Positions 55,601-64,000 of a DNA stretch of 64,000 bases are shown one piece after another. The notes below the pieces were generated by a model. The model was not told the origin of the DNA, made no database searches, and worked only from the letters and a program-made list of their open reading frames with translations. Numbering within the stretch: the stretch's first letter is position 1; each line of letters starts with the position of its first letter. Position numbers and translations under genes: made by a program. Source of the DNA: Plasmodium coatneyi (Eukaryota; Apicomplexa; Aconoidasida; Haemosporida; Plasmodiidae); NCBI RefSeq assembly GCF_001680005.1, contig NC_033559.1, positions 1,364,001 to 1,428,000 on the forward strand, in the 5' to 3' direction.

Positions 55601-56920
55601 ACAGCTGTTGTTGTTATTGTTGTTGTTGCTGTTGTTACTGTTGTTACTGTTGTTGCCCAGGTCTGCCTCCTCATCGAAGGGGAGGACGTCACCCTCCCTT
55701 TCCTTCTCCGTGCACAGAGCATTGTTGAGCACACGCAGGATTATCCTCTTATACACGAAGTTATCCCCTATGAGGTAAAACCGGTTTATCATTTCGTAAA
55801 GGTGAGGTAAACACTGAGCTACCATACGGATGTTTTCCTCGTAATTTTTAAAATTTTTTTCATCCTTGAAAAGAAAAAAAAACTTCATTAAAATGGCTGA
55901 CTGGGGGGAGACACCTTTTACCAGTTTGCTGTGCTCTTCCCATGTGAGCAGATTACTCACTGACGCCATGAGAAAAATTACGGAATACTCCTTCTGTAGG
56001 AGCGTGCTTGTAACGATGTCCCCGTGGGGGTGCTCTCCTCTTCCCTCCAATGCACCTAATACGTATGATCCACTGTTGCTATCCACCTGAGACGAGGATA
56101 AGAACATCCCCACCATGGACTTCAAATTGTACTTTGAAAAAATGTTCACCCTCAGTTGCATGTAAAAAAAAATATTAATGCAACAAATCTGCACGTTCAG
56201 GAAGAGGATAAGGTACTTATACACCCATGTCCTGTTCTCTACATCTGTCTTGTTAATCATTTCAAAATAGTTGTTCGTATCTTTGTACGTATCGAAGTAT
56301 ATCTGCAGCAGTTGTTGGATGTTGAGTTTTCCTTCCACCAGTTCGAAGAGCACGTAGAAGAAGTTCCTCTCGAATGACAGATCCTCTGCTTTGTAATTCG
56401 GGTAGGCATAAAAAACGGCGCACGTTTTCAGCACACACAGGACATTCTTAAACAGGTAAAAGTATTCATCGCAGTATATATCGTGTAGTTTGCTCATTTC
56501 GATCTGGTCTGAATTCTTCTCCAGGTGCGTGAACAGCCTCTCATCTGTAGCAGCGTCACCTGGCATGTCACCTCCCCTGCCGTCACTGCTGTAGTCGTCT
56601 AGGTCGTCCCTCTTGGTACCCCCACAATTGCCGCCTGAGCACAGCTCCTCATAATAGTATACCCTCATACAATGCACCAGCAGCTCCTTGGAAAATCCAA
56701 AGAAGTACGACTTGGAATCACTGAAACTCAAATTTTCATTAATATACTGTTGCAGCTTTATGGAAATAATTTCCTGCCGCTTGTTGTCTGTGCCCAGGTA
56801 GGTCAGCAACTTGCAGTACCTCTTCTCGAAGGATCGTAGGATTCCCTTCTCCTGTCCTCTGTAGCTGTTCGTTGACAGCAGTTCGTAAATTCTCTTGTTC
56901 GACAGGTAGGGTTCCGCCAT
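46676..56920 (-). CDS. Giant conserved helical protein (about 3,323 residues), three exons, unknown function
   Basis: Exons: 56920-51947, 51805-47324 and 47191-46676. All junctions are GT-AG in phase 0. The first ATG is at 56920 (MAEPYLSNKRIYELL); the frame extends upstream only to a GTG. The chain is almost entirely predicted helix with many Phe/Tyr/Leu-rich segments (such as LLVHCMRVYYYEEL and FVSLFTFLFFFSLKYK). These alternate with polar low-complexity inserts, including an Asn run at about residues 427-445 and Ser/Asp/Arg repeats at about 1055-1085. No enzyme motif was seen. The length, solenoid look and N-terminal pattern recall scaffold nucleoporins of the Nup188/Nup205 type, and the divergent neighbour is a nucleoporin, but the similarity is weak. 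I recall the P. falciparum orthologue as a conserved membrane protein of unknown function; I see no clear transmembrane topology. Confidence 0.85.
47201..47240. repeat. 10-bp G-rich intronic repeat
   Basis: Four units of GAGGGTTAAG (the first diverged) lie in the second intron of the giant gene, only ten bases from the acceptor. On the transcribed strand this gives a C/T-rich run, so it may act as the polypyrimidine tract. Confidence 0.9.
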
Positions 56921-58916
56921 TGTGATACTCTCGGGTAGGTGGGTTCGGAGGAACTTCCTCCTTTTTTGCAAGTGGTAGGAACAGGCTGCTCCCGAGAGGA
57001 AACTCCTCTTTGGGGGGTGGGGCACTACTAACCCGTTTGACGTTCACATGTAGTCCCCTACAGATAGTAAACTGTCTTTTTAAATGACCCAGAGGGAGGT
57101 ACCCAGAGGGATAACCAACTCAACCTACGTGTGTGAGGCAATTATTCCCTAACCCTATGATGCTCCTCTCTTTTCCCCTTTTCGAATGAAGGACGTTGAA
57201 CGGGGTGCTGGTCAGCTACGAACCAATGCGGGTACGCACCACACGTTATGAGCTCTCTTTGGGGGGATGCCCGAGCTGCATTACGCATGGCGGGAGAATT
57301 TCCCCCTCTGCTCAGATGGGTAAAACGCAATGATAAGCAAAGATATGCAAAAAAAATGAAAAAAAAAAAAAAGTAAAATGCGCAAACGTGGAACAAATGA
57401 AGAGGCCACTTGGCTTTGCAGTTCGCTCAAATGGTTTCCTTCTTTTTGGAATTTTTGGCAAACTTTTTTGCGCCTCCTATGTTCACGTTTTCGCGCCTTT
57501 TTGCGCGCAGTTTTTTCCACTTTTTTGTGAAGGCAAACCCCGTCATATGCATCTCGACTTGGCCCTCCAGCACAAGAACTATTTTAAAGAGGTGATTGTT
57601 CTGGTTCCACGTGGAGCTCACCGCTGCACTTGCCTGAAAGGAACCCGCCCCCGTTCGGATGGCACGAATATATAGGTGCAAATCCGTTCAAAAGCATACC
57701 CTGCGTAGTCCTTTACCCGTCCTGCTTGTTTAATCCTGTGCATGCACAAGTGCAAGAGAAAAAAAAAAAATTTCCGTGGTTTATGGCGAGCTGTTCCGGT
57801 TTGCTTGTCACGGTTCCTCTTCAACTCACCAAAAGTGTGGGTTCCCCACGTTCACCAGTTTGCTAATTGAGAGAGTAGCTTCCCTCGTACACTTATATGT
57901 CGAAGCGCTTGCTTAAACGAGTTCACATTACGTGTGAGTTCCTACACGCCTCTGCACGCGTTGGCTTAGTATGCACTTGGAGGAGTGCACATATTTTACG
58001 TAAGGCATATATATGCACGCCTATATTTGCGCCCGCTTGGGGGAAGGCTAAATGGGTTCCCTGCTCTCCTTGGCAAGGCGCAGGGATGCACGTACCTCTA
58101 TGGTGGGTGTTTGGCTCTCCCGCAGAACATGTAGCACTTTGCGGAACGTTCATTTTAGTGAGTCGCGTCGAATTGCACTTTGCTTTTCTCTGGCAGTTTA
58201 TCACCATAACCCACGTAGTATGCTCCCCCGAGAAAAGGCGTCATTTGTGGTTTGCCACGTTTTGGTTTAATCCCCACTCTGTTCCAAGCCCCTGTTCGAC
58301 TTCCCCAATTTTAAAGTTTTTTTTTTTTTTTTTTTTTTTTCTGTGCATATACTTTTAGCTACCTGTATGAACAATAACGCATACTGGTTAGTAAAAAAAA
58401 AAAAAAAGATTAAAAGCAACAAATGAGTAAGAATAAACAAGTGAACAGAGGGGCAACCACACTTTGCCAGGGAAGATCTCACAAATAGTCTCATGCAACG
58501 AGCTTACGCTTGGTGCGTGATTATTTTTTACGTGTGCTCCCAACTGTGCGTAGAGTTGTGCGCGCACAAAAAGGGACAAGAGGGGAATCAGGCCTGACTT
58601 TCCCATCCCCAGTCGGAGTAACAATATAAAGTGACCGATTCGTATTTTGTCACCCAGTTTTTAATTGCTCAACGTGGAACGTATGAGTACCCCCGTTGTT
58701 GGAAATTAACCCAAAAGGGGAAACGGGGGGGCTCACCTGAAACGCCCTGCGTGTGGTCACCAAAGTATGAACACGCAAATCTGTCAGTAGGTGCCCCTAA
58801 CACATGCAAAGGCACTACAGGAGAGTTTTCTCCTTTTTTTGTGAATCCATTTTGCCGCTTCGTCTTGCACCTTTACCAACCCCCTCCTCCTGACCCTTTT
58901 ACCAAGGAGGTTCAGA
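56921..58916. other. Divergent intergenic region
   Basis: The presumed shared upstream region of the giant gene (-) and the Nup155-like gene (+). It has A tracts at 57359-57372 and 58394-58407 and a T tract at about 58317-58340. A 153-codon frame at 57897-58358 ends in a Phe run translated from the T tract and shows no family features. Confidence 0.55.
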
Positions 58917-61900
58917 ATGGACACAACGTCGAGGGAGGACAGACGGAGCGACTCAGAAAACGCAGACGGTAATAGATCGTCGGGGGAGTCGAGGGACGAC
59001 CCAGTTGAAGGGGATCAACAGAACAACAGTGACGATGGAAACAACAGAAGTGATCATGGAAACAGTGATGGTGGCAACCTAGTAGGTGGGGAAGATCCAC
59101 CGCATAACAGCAGTGACAGTCAAAAGGAGAAGCAAAGCACCGATGGCGTTTCCCACAAAAGCGAAAAGAGAGAGGAAGAAAAAGAAGAACTCAAAATGGT
59201 GAATGAAACGGAGGAAGAAAGACGGAAGAGAAAATCCTCCAGAAGAGAGAAAAAAAAAAAGGAATATAAAAAAAGTGAACACTATAGGAAGTATTTCACC
59301 AAGAAGGATGACCAGGGAGATGCATCCAGCAGGAAGAAGGACACTGGAGGTGATTCTGACGAGAATTTTTTTTCTGCAGAAAAAAAAATAGGGAAAAAAA
59401 ATAACGACCAGCGTGCAAACAGAGGGGACCAAGTGGACGAACATAATGTGGACATGTCCATTTTTAATGACGAGAATGGAGCGTATTCCATTTTTTCGAG
59501 GTCCCCGGATGGAAGACGCAGTCGAAGGGGTGGCACGTCTTCACCGTCGTCATCCCCGCAGTCGTCATCAAGGTCGTCCCCATCCTCATCACGCAGGTCT
59601 TCCTCCCGGTCTGGTTCTTCCGTTTCTTCTGCATCTGCCTCCCGCTCGAGGGGGCATCGGGAAGGTTCCAGTGGGAGTAGCCCATCCGACCCGGAGAGCT
59701 CAGGGCGATACCGTGATGGGGACAGCGAAGGCAGTGGACGTAGTGGAAGAAGTAGGAAAAGTGGGAGAAGTAAGAGAAGTAGGAAAAGCCGCACTTCGGA
59801 AGAAGCTCCGCCTCTAATTAGCAACATTAAAGAGTTCTGTAGCAGCATCATCATGGGGAGAAGTAACCAACCCGAGGGGACCTTGCCGTCAAGTGCCATG
59901 AACAAAAAGAAGGAGTTCCTACTGAACATTCTGTCGAACTCTAACGAAATAAACATACGGCTAAATGGGAGCCAAGATAAGGTACGGGACGTGAAAAAGG
60001 ATAAGGAAGACATGAGGAAAAGCGGAAAAATTATGAAAAATTTACTGAATATAGGAGAGAGGAACTACGCGGAAGATGCGTATTATAGTAAGGCCAACAT
60101 TGTCACCTCGAAGAGTGCCCAGGGGGATACTCAAACGGGGAGGACAACCGGGGTGGTGAATGACATGGTAGGGTTGCAACCCCCAGGGGAAGACGATACA
60201 ATTGAAGTAGGAACCACTACAACCACCACGTACTTAGAACCAGGGAAAGAGCAACAGATGAGGAGAAAAATAATGATGAAGGGAAGACACAAAGGGGAAC
60301 TGTTCCAAAAGGAAAAGTGGGAAAGTAACAAAATGAGAAACATAAGTTCAGTTTACGATAAATACAAAATATTACTAACGGATATAAAGTCAGGAGAGTA
60401 TCTAAACTCGATAGAGTCTAAGCTAAATGTTATAGAGAATTCTCTCCTGTGCATGCAGGATATACAGGATGGTGGCACAGAAGACAGGGTGGACGTGAAG
60501 AAGAAGCTCACCGAATTGTTCGACACGGCTGTTGATCGACTCATGGAAAATTACGAAGACGTGAAAAAGAAAAATGATGCGAAAAAGCTACACAAGGAGC
60601 AACTCAACCTTACGTGCGACTTTAACCTTTTCCTTCGCCTCTGCAAAACGATGCTGAACGACCAACAAATGGTCTACAATAGCAGCAAGAAGAATATAAT
60701 TTTTTACAATAATATTTGTAAGGTGAATTATGTGTTGGGGGTGAATAGGAACAGGGACATCCTCTTCAATTTGCACTGCAGGAGGGGGTACTTGTCCCTT
60801 TCAGAGCGTGCCCCCCAAGGGGAGAACAATACACAGCAGGTTGATCGGCACAGGTACGGTGGATCCCACCAAGGGGGAATTACTTACCCCCCACGAAGGA
60901 CCCACATGTGTTACGACAAAAAGGGAATCATCGAACGGTTAAACATTCTCTGGTTTTATGAGCAGAAGGAGGAGGCGCACTATTTACACCTATACAATTT
61001 AAATAACCTAAATAGTAAGGTAATGTCTGTACCGGTGGACTCCCCCGTGGAGTGTATCGACGTGGTGTTTCTAAACTCCTTTGTCCCCCTAGACTCCTTC
61101 TACAACTCAATGAAGAACTACTACCTAATGGTGGTAACGGAGTTCTCTTTCTACATTTTTAACGTCCATTTGTACTTCAATTGTGAGGAGGACTATAACA
61201 TATCGATCAGTGAGCAGCTCATTTATCAGAACATCTACCCCTTCTACTTTAACATTTACCTTTTTTTGCTCTTTAAATTGGCGAAGGAGGATAAGAAGAG
61301 GAGGTTCCTGTTCGTTAAGTCTTTTGAAAAGACGGAACGGATCTTCCTCGGTGCCGACGATGGGAACGTGTATGAATTCATCTACGAAAGGGAACAGCTC
61401 TTCAAGCCTCTGAGCATTTTTAAAAAAATTATTTTCACGACGCTGAGTGCTCTCATCAGTGGGGTCAATGAGGCGTTCTTTTCTCGTAACAGATTGGATG
61501 ACGATACGCTGCGTGAAGATGACTCCTATTTGGATGAGGAGAATCGAAGTCTGGGTGGCAGTTACACCCGCAGTTATAGTGGCAGCGGGTCCGTCAGCAG
61601 TAGCTATAGTAGGAGCAGCCCTCGAAGCAGAAGTGAACGAACGGGTAGGAGCACCTCGAAAAGTCACACCTCACGCAGCCGCACCTCACGCAGCCGAAGC
61701 AGGAGGACCCAACGAACGTTTCAAAGTAGTCCCAACAGGATCAGTCCCAACAGAAGCAGCCCGCATCGGAGCAGCCCTCGTCGGAGCAACTTGCGTAGTC
61801 GAAGTCACAGCCCCCATGTGACAGGCCAACCCCCCCACACGCACCAACCAGACGAAGAAGAAGACACACTAAACGAGTACAACAAAAATATCTACTGTGA

Positions 61901-64000
61901 TGACATTCAGCAAGTTCCAGTGAAGTATCATCTGAAGAAAATAATTAGCACATATTTCATAAAATATTTTTCCTTTTTTAAAAATAAAGTGAGGAAAATG
62001 CTAGTGGATAATGAGAGAGCTATTCTGTATGTGCTTTATGAGAATAGTGACCTGTATGTTAAGCTGCTCAACGATAATTTGGGTTCTGGTAATTCTAGGA
62101 ATTACCTCTCTGAGACGATCATCTTCACGAAGGGTGACCTGGTTTCCGAGATGAGTAATATTTACTTCGTGGATGACAATTGTTTTGGATACCCGGAGGG
62201 ATTCATGGGTGTCCCTCCCGGTGAGGCATTTTACGGCGGAATGGCGGGGCGAACCATTAGCTCAAACCACGTAGGAGTTGGAGTGGGTAACTTGGGAGGT
62301 CCCAACTTTGGAAATACGAACCTTGGAAGTACGAACCTTGGAAGTACGAATTTTGGAAGTACGAACCTTGGAAGTACGAACTTTGGGAGCGGTCCAGCGA
62401 AAGGACAGCCGTCCGACAGGAACCGCTTCTTCTACCCGACGAATTTAGAACACAGCGTGCTTAACAAGCTAAGCATCATTGACATGCACATAAACCACCT
62501 GCACGAGAGAAGCAATGTATGCCTCAAACTTGTAGACAATAATTGCAACATTTATTACCTCTCTCTGGTGAGGTCTCCTGAAACGAATTCATACAAAATG
62601 GTGCTTAAGGATTTTCAGAATTTTCCCCATAAGAAGGGGTTACAAATTAACGACAAGGAGCACCATATTCTGTTCACTCATCAGTTGAAGAATTTGTTTG
62701 TCGTTCTTAAGAAGAGGAAAGTTAAGGTGCGGGATGTAGGAGGAGCAGCAGGGGGGGTTCCCAATATGCCTACCGGTGGGGAGAACAACAACAGGAAGGA
62801 CTCAACAACGGGTAGGCACCAAGTGGATGGGAGGATAGGTGGAGAGCCCTTTTCGCAGGGGCCTCATATGGGGAGGTTTCCCATGAGGGGTGGAGTTAGC
62901 GACGCCCCCAATTTACACCATTTTTCCGAGGGGGATAGGCGAAGGAACCACCGAGGAGGACCGAACGAAGAGCACTACACCGACGTGGAAAGCATCCACG
63001 AAGGGGGCAGCAGCAGCGAATACGATAGTGAAAGGGGGGAAAAGGGACAGAGGAAACAGGAGCAGTCTCCTTCTTCCACCCCCCCCTACCCCTGTTACAA
63101 ACTGAAGTTACTAACCACCTGCGATGAAGGGAACGACCCAACCGTAGCAATCAACCCAACACAGACGTCCACCTCCAAGAAAAGCAAGTTCCTCTTTAGG
63201 CAGTCCAATGAGTACTACATAAACGAAGAAATTATTGCCATTTTGTACAAAAAGCGTAATTCTAATTTTCACGGGTTTTTTGAACAAACAGAGAAGAGCA
63301 ACATAATTAGGGATTTTTACCTGGACAGGATTAGACATGGCAGCATAAACCGACTAGGGGGGAAGAATGAGCAGAACGTGATGAGAATCGGCTATGGCGG
63401 CAACTTGGACCCTATGAGAGGGCCTATGAGTGGGCCCATGAGTGGACCTATGAGTGGACCCTTGAGGGGAGACCCTGGTGGACAGGCGATGTTTTACGGG
63501 GGAGGCCCCTCTGCGGTCAGCACAGGTGGGGTTTCCAATCGTGGGGGGGTTGGTAATCTTGGCGGTGTAGGTAGTCCTGTTGGTTTAGGTAGTCCTGTCA
63601 GTTTAGGTAGTCCTGCAGGTGTAGGTAGTCCTGTCGGGGGAGCGCCAAACTACTACGACGGCAACTTCCTCACGAACAACAACAGCAGTTTCTTCTTTAA
63701 GGGAGACGGAGGAGACTACCCCCGAAGGAAGCCCATGATCACTGAGCAGACACCGGGACGCCTGGAAAGCATACCCCCGTTCTTCCTAAACGAACACACC
63801 GTAAGTGAGTACCACGATTACTACGACCTCATCATAATTACCAAGAAACGCATCTACTACATTAGCCAAAACAGCCGCACGCAAATGGTAGAGAAAATGG
63901 TGAATCATTTTTTAACGTACAAAATGACCTCCCAAAATAGGAACATTAGAAGTGTGCTTCTGAATGAGATGCGTATGCGGGGCGAGTGCAATACGAATGA
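58917..64000 (+). CDS. NUP155: Nup155/Nup170-type scaffold nucleoporin, N-terminal part (runs off the window)
   Basis: The frame is open from the ATG at 58917 to the right edge (about 1,694 codons, no stop). The family's N-terminal beta-propeller is recognisable in pieces: ILWFYEQKEEAHYLHLYNLN and VECIDVVFL (about 690-715), YYLMVVTEFSFYIFNVH (about 735-750), TERIFLGADDGNVYEFIY (about 806), VDNERAILYVLYENSDLYVK (about 1031), and YHDYYDLIIITKKRIYYI just before the edge. These follow the order in human Nup155. Parasite-specific inserts separate them: an acidic/basic N-terminus, RS-rich tracts at about 195-300 and 880-975, six NFG/NLG pentads at 1130-1159, and GPMS and GLGSPV repeats near 1500-1575. 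The family builds the inner ring of the nuclear pore. The C-terminal helical solenoid is outside the window. Confidence 0.85.
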   Translation, partial: MDTTSREDRRSDSENADGNRSSGESRDDPVEGDQQNNSDDGNNRSDHGNSDGGNLVGGEDPPHNSSDSQKEKQSTDGVSHKSEKREEEKEELKMVNETEEERRKRKSSRREKKKKEYKKSEHYRKYFTKKDDQGDASSRKKDTGGDSDENFFSAEKKIGKKNNDQRANRGDQVDEHNVDMSIFNDENGAYSIFSRSPDGRRSRRGGTSSPSSSPQSSSRSSPSSSRRSSSRSGSSVSSASASRSRGHREGSSGSSPSDPESSGRYRDGDSEGSGRSGRSRKSGRSKRSRKSRTSEEAPPLISNIKEFCSSIIMGRSNQPEGTLPSSAMNKKKEFLLNILSNSNEINIRLNGSQDKVRDVKKDKEDMRKSGKIMKNLLNIGERNYAEDAYYSKANIVTSKSAQGDTQTGRTTGVVNDMVGLQPPGEDDTIEVGTTTTTTYLEPGKEQQMRRKIMMKGRHKGELFQKEKWESNKMRNISSVYDKYKILLTDIKSGEYLNSIESKLNVIENSLLCMQDIQDGGTEDRVDVKKKLTELFDTAVDRLMENYEDVKKKNDAKKLHKEQLNLTCDFNLFLRLCKTMLNDQQMVYNSSKKNIIFYNNICKVNYVLGVNRNRDILFNLHCRRGYLSLSERAPQGENNTQQVDRHRYGGSHQGGITYPPRRTHMCYDKKGIIERLNILWFYEQKEEAHYLHLYNLNNLNSKVMSVPVDSPVECIDVVFLNSFVPLDSFYNSMKNYYLMVVTEFSFYIFNVHLYFNCEEDYNISISEQLIYQNIYPFYFNIYLFLLFKLAKEDKKRRFLFVKSFEKTERIFLGADDGNVYEFIYEREQLFKPLSIFKKIIFTTLSALISGVNEAFFSRNRLDDDTLREDDSYLDEENRSLGGSYTRSYSGSGSVSSSYSRSSPRSRSERTGRSTSKSHTSRSRTSRSRSRRTQRTFQSSPNRISPNRSSPHRSSPRRSNLRSRSHSPHVTGQPPHTHQPDEEEDTLNEYNKNIYCDDIQQVPVKYHLKKIISTYFIKYFSFFKNKVRKMLVDNERAILYVLYENSDLYVKLLNDNLGSGNSRNYLSETIIFTKGDLVSEMSNIYFVDDNCFGYPEGFMGVPPGEAFYGGMAGRTISSNHVGVGVGNLGGPNFGNTNLGSTNLGSTNFGSTNLGSTNFGSGPAKGQPSDRNRFFYPTNLEHSVLNKLSIIDMHINHLHERSNVCLKLVDNNCNIYYLSLVRSPETNSYKMVLKDFQNFPHKKGLQINDKEHHILFTHQLKNLFVVLKKRKVKVRDVGGAAGGVPNMPTGGENNNRKDSTTGRHQVDGRIGGEPFSQGPHMGRFPMRGGVSDAPNLHHFSEGDRRRNHRGGPNEEHYTDVESIHEGGSSSEYDSERGEKGQRKQEQSPSSTPPYPCYKLKLLTTCDEGNDPTVAINPTQTSTSKKSKFLFRQSNEYYINEEIIAILYKKRNSNFHGFFEQTEKSNIIRDFYLDRIRHGSINRLGGKNEQNVMRIGYGGNLDPMRGPMSGPMSGPMSGPLRGDPGGQAMFYGGGPSAVSTGGVSNRGGVGNLGGVGSPVGLGSPVSLGSPAGVGSPVGGAPNYYDGNFLTNNNSSFFFKGDGGDYPRRKPMITEQTPGRLESIPPFFLNEHTVSEYHDYYDLIIITKKRIYYISQNSRTQMVEKMVNHFLTYKMTSQNRNIRSVLLNEMRMRGECNTN
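59497..59800 (+). repeat. Ser/Arg-rich coding tract in the nucleoporin gene
   Basis: A degenerate repeat of Ser and Arg codons in the reading frame of the Nup155-like gene, ending in SGRSRKSGRSKRSRKS-type sequence. Similar to the RS domains of splicing proteins. Confidence 0.8.
61555..61830 (+). repeat. Second Ser/Arg-rich coding tract in the nucleoporin gene
   Basis: A degenerate RS-type repeat with units such as SSPHRSSPRRS. It interrupts the propeller between the GADDGNVYEF and AILYVLYENS segments. Confidence 0.8.
62304..62393 (+). repeat. 15-bp coding repeat encoding NFG/NLG pentads
   Basis: Six 15-bp units in frame encode NFGNT, NLGST, NLGST, NFGST, NLGST and NFGSG. Three units carry an FG dipeptide and three the LG variant. 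Confidence 0.93.
63411..63470 (+). repeat. 12-bp coding repeat encoding GPMS
   Basis: Five degenerate 12-bp units encode PMRG, PMSG and PLRG-type tetrapeptides in the nucleoporin frame. Confidence 0.85.
63563..63636 (+). repeat. 18-bp coding repeat encoding GLGSPV
   Basis: Four 18-bp units encode variants of GLGSPV/SLGSPA/GVGSPV in the nucleoporin frame, near the end of the propeller. Confidence 0.85.

Noticed and set aside
57897..58358. A 153-codon plus-strand frame upstream of the nucleoporin gene
   Set aside because: Trp/His-rich, no motif, ends in a Phe run translated from a T tract, and lies in a divergent promoter region.
59282..60013. A 243-codon antisense frame opposite the nucleoporin gene
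   Set aside because: It mirrors the Ser/Arg and Lys/Glu-rich coding sequence of the plus-strand gene; codon bias keeps the antisense open.
1..64000. tRNA, snRNA, SRP RNA and CRISPR signals
   Set aside because: Eye scanning of the intergenic regions found no clear B-box, U6-type or spaced-repeat pattern; a covariance-model search would be needed to exclude them.

Overview
This looks like chromosomal DNA of a malaria parasite of the Plasmodium vivax clade (P. vivax, P. cynomolgi, P. knowlesi or a close relative; the species cannot be settled by eye). The reasons are intermediate base composition with AT-rich spacers full of long poly(dA:dT) tracts, small GT-AG introns, low-complexity Asn/Gly/Ser and acidic inserts inside conserved proteins, and apicoplast-type leaders. 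From memory, the gene order follows the middle of P. falciparum chromosome 2 (Rab5a, KASIII, GAF protein, TKL3, asparaginyl-tRNA synthetase, nucleotide-sugar transporter, L7/L12, eRF1). No virus, transposon, CRISPR array, rRNA or tRNA gene was recognised.

Layout. 1-2078 is very AT-rich with no gene seen. 2079-5381 (+) is an AT-rich gene of uncertain function that resembles organellar helical-repeat proteins. 5925-6656 (-) is Rab5a. 7626-9317 (-) is a six-exon CBP3/UQCC1-like assembly factor for cytochrome bc1. 10056-12772 (-) is the eight-exon apicoplast FabH/KASIII. 14514-18317 (+) is a TMEM65-GAF fusion. 19369-21370 (+) is a seven-exon TBL2-like WD40 protein, followed 43 bp later by ALG14 (21414-22037, +). 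23587-26625 (+) is a MORN-SAM-kinase protein (TKL3). 28073-29830 (+) is asparaginyl-tRNA synthetase, tail to tail with a degenerate pseudouridine synthase (29922-31245, -). 32303-33575 (+) is a nucleotide-sugar transporter. 36109-40677 (+) is a large AT-hook protein. 41223-42124 (-) is ribosomal protein L7/L12. 44318-45956 (+) is eRF1. 46676-56920 (-) is a giant three-exon helical protein of about 3,323 residues. 58917 to the right edge (+) is the N-terminal part of a Nup155/Nup170-type nucleoporin.

These are mostly housekeeping genes: protein synthesis (AsnRS, eRF1, L12), organelle biogenesis (KASIII in the apicoplast, CBP3-like and probably TMEM65-GAF in the mitochondrion), ER and Golgi glycan supply (ALG14, TBL2-like, sugar transporter), endosomal traffic (Rab5a), signalling (TKL3) and the nuclear pore. 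They do not form an operon-like system. The least ordinary items are the TMEM65-GAF fusion, the FG/LG and RS inserts in a scaffold nucleoporin, the pseudouridine synthase that lost its catalytic Asp, the TBL2-ALG14 pair, and the compositional step at the left edge.

Exon boundaries were worked out by hand from GT-AG signals, reading phase and remembered family alignments. Where a long open frame began at a non-ATG codon I moved the start to the first convincing ATG.
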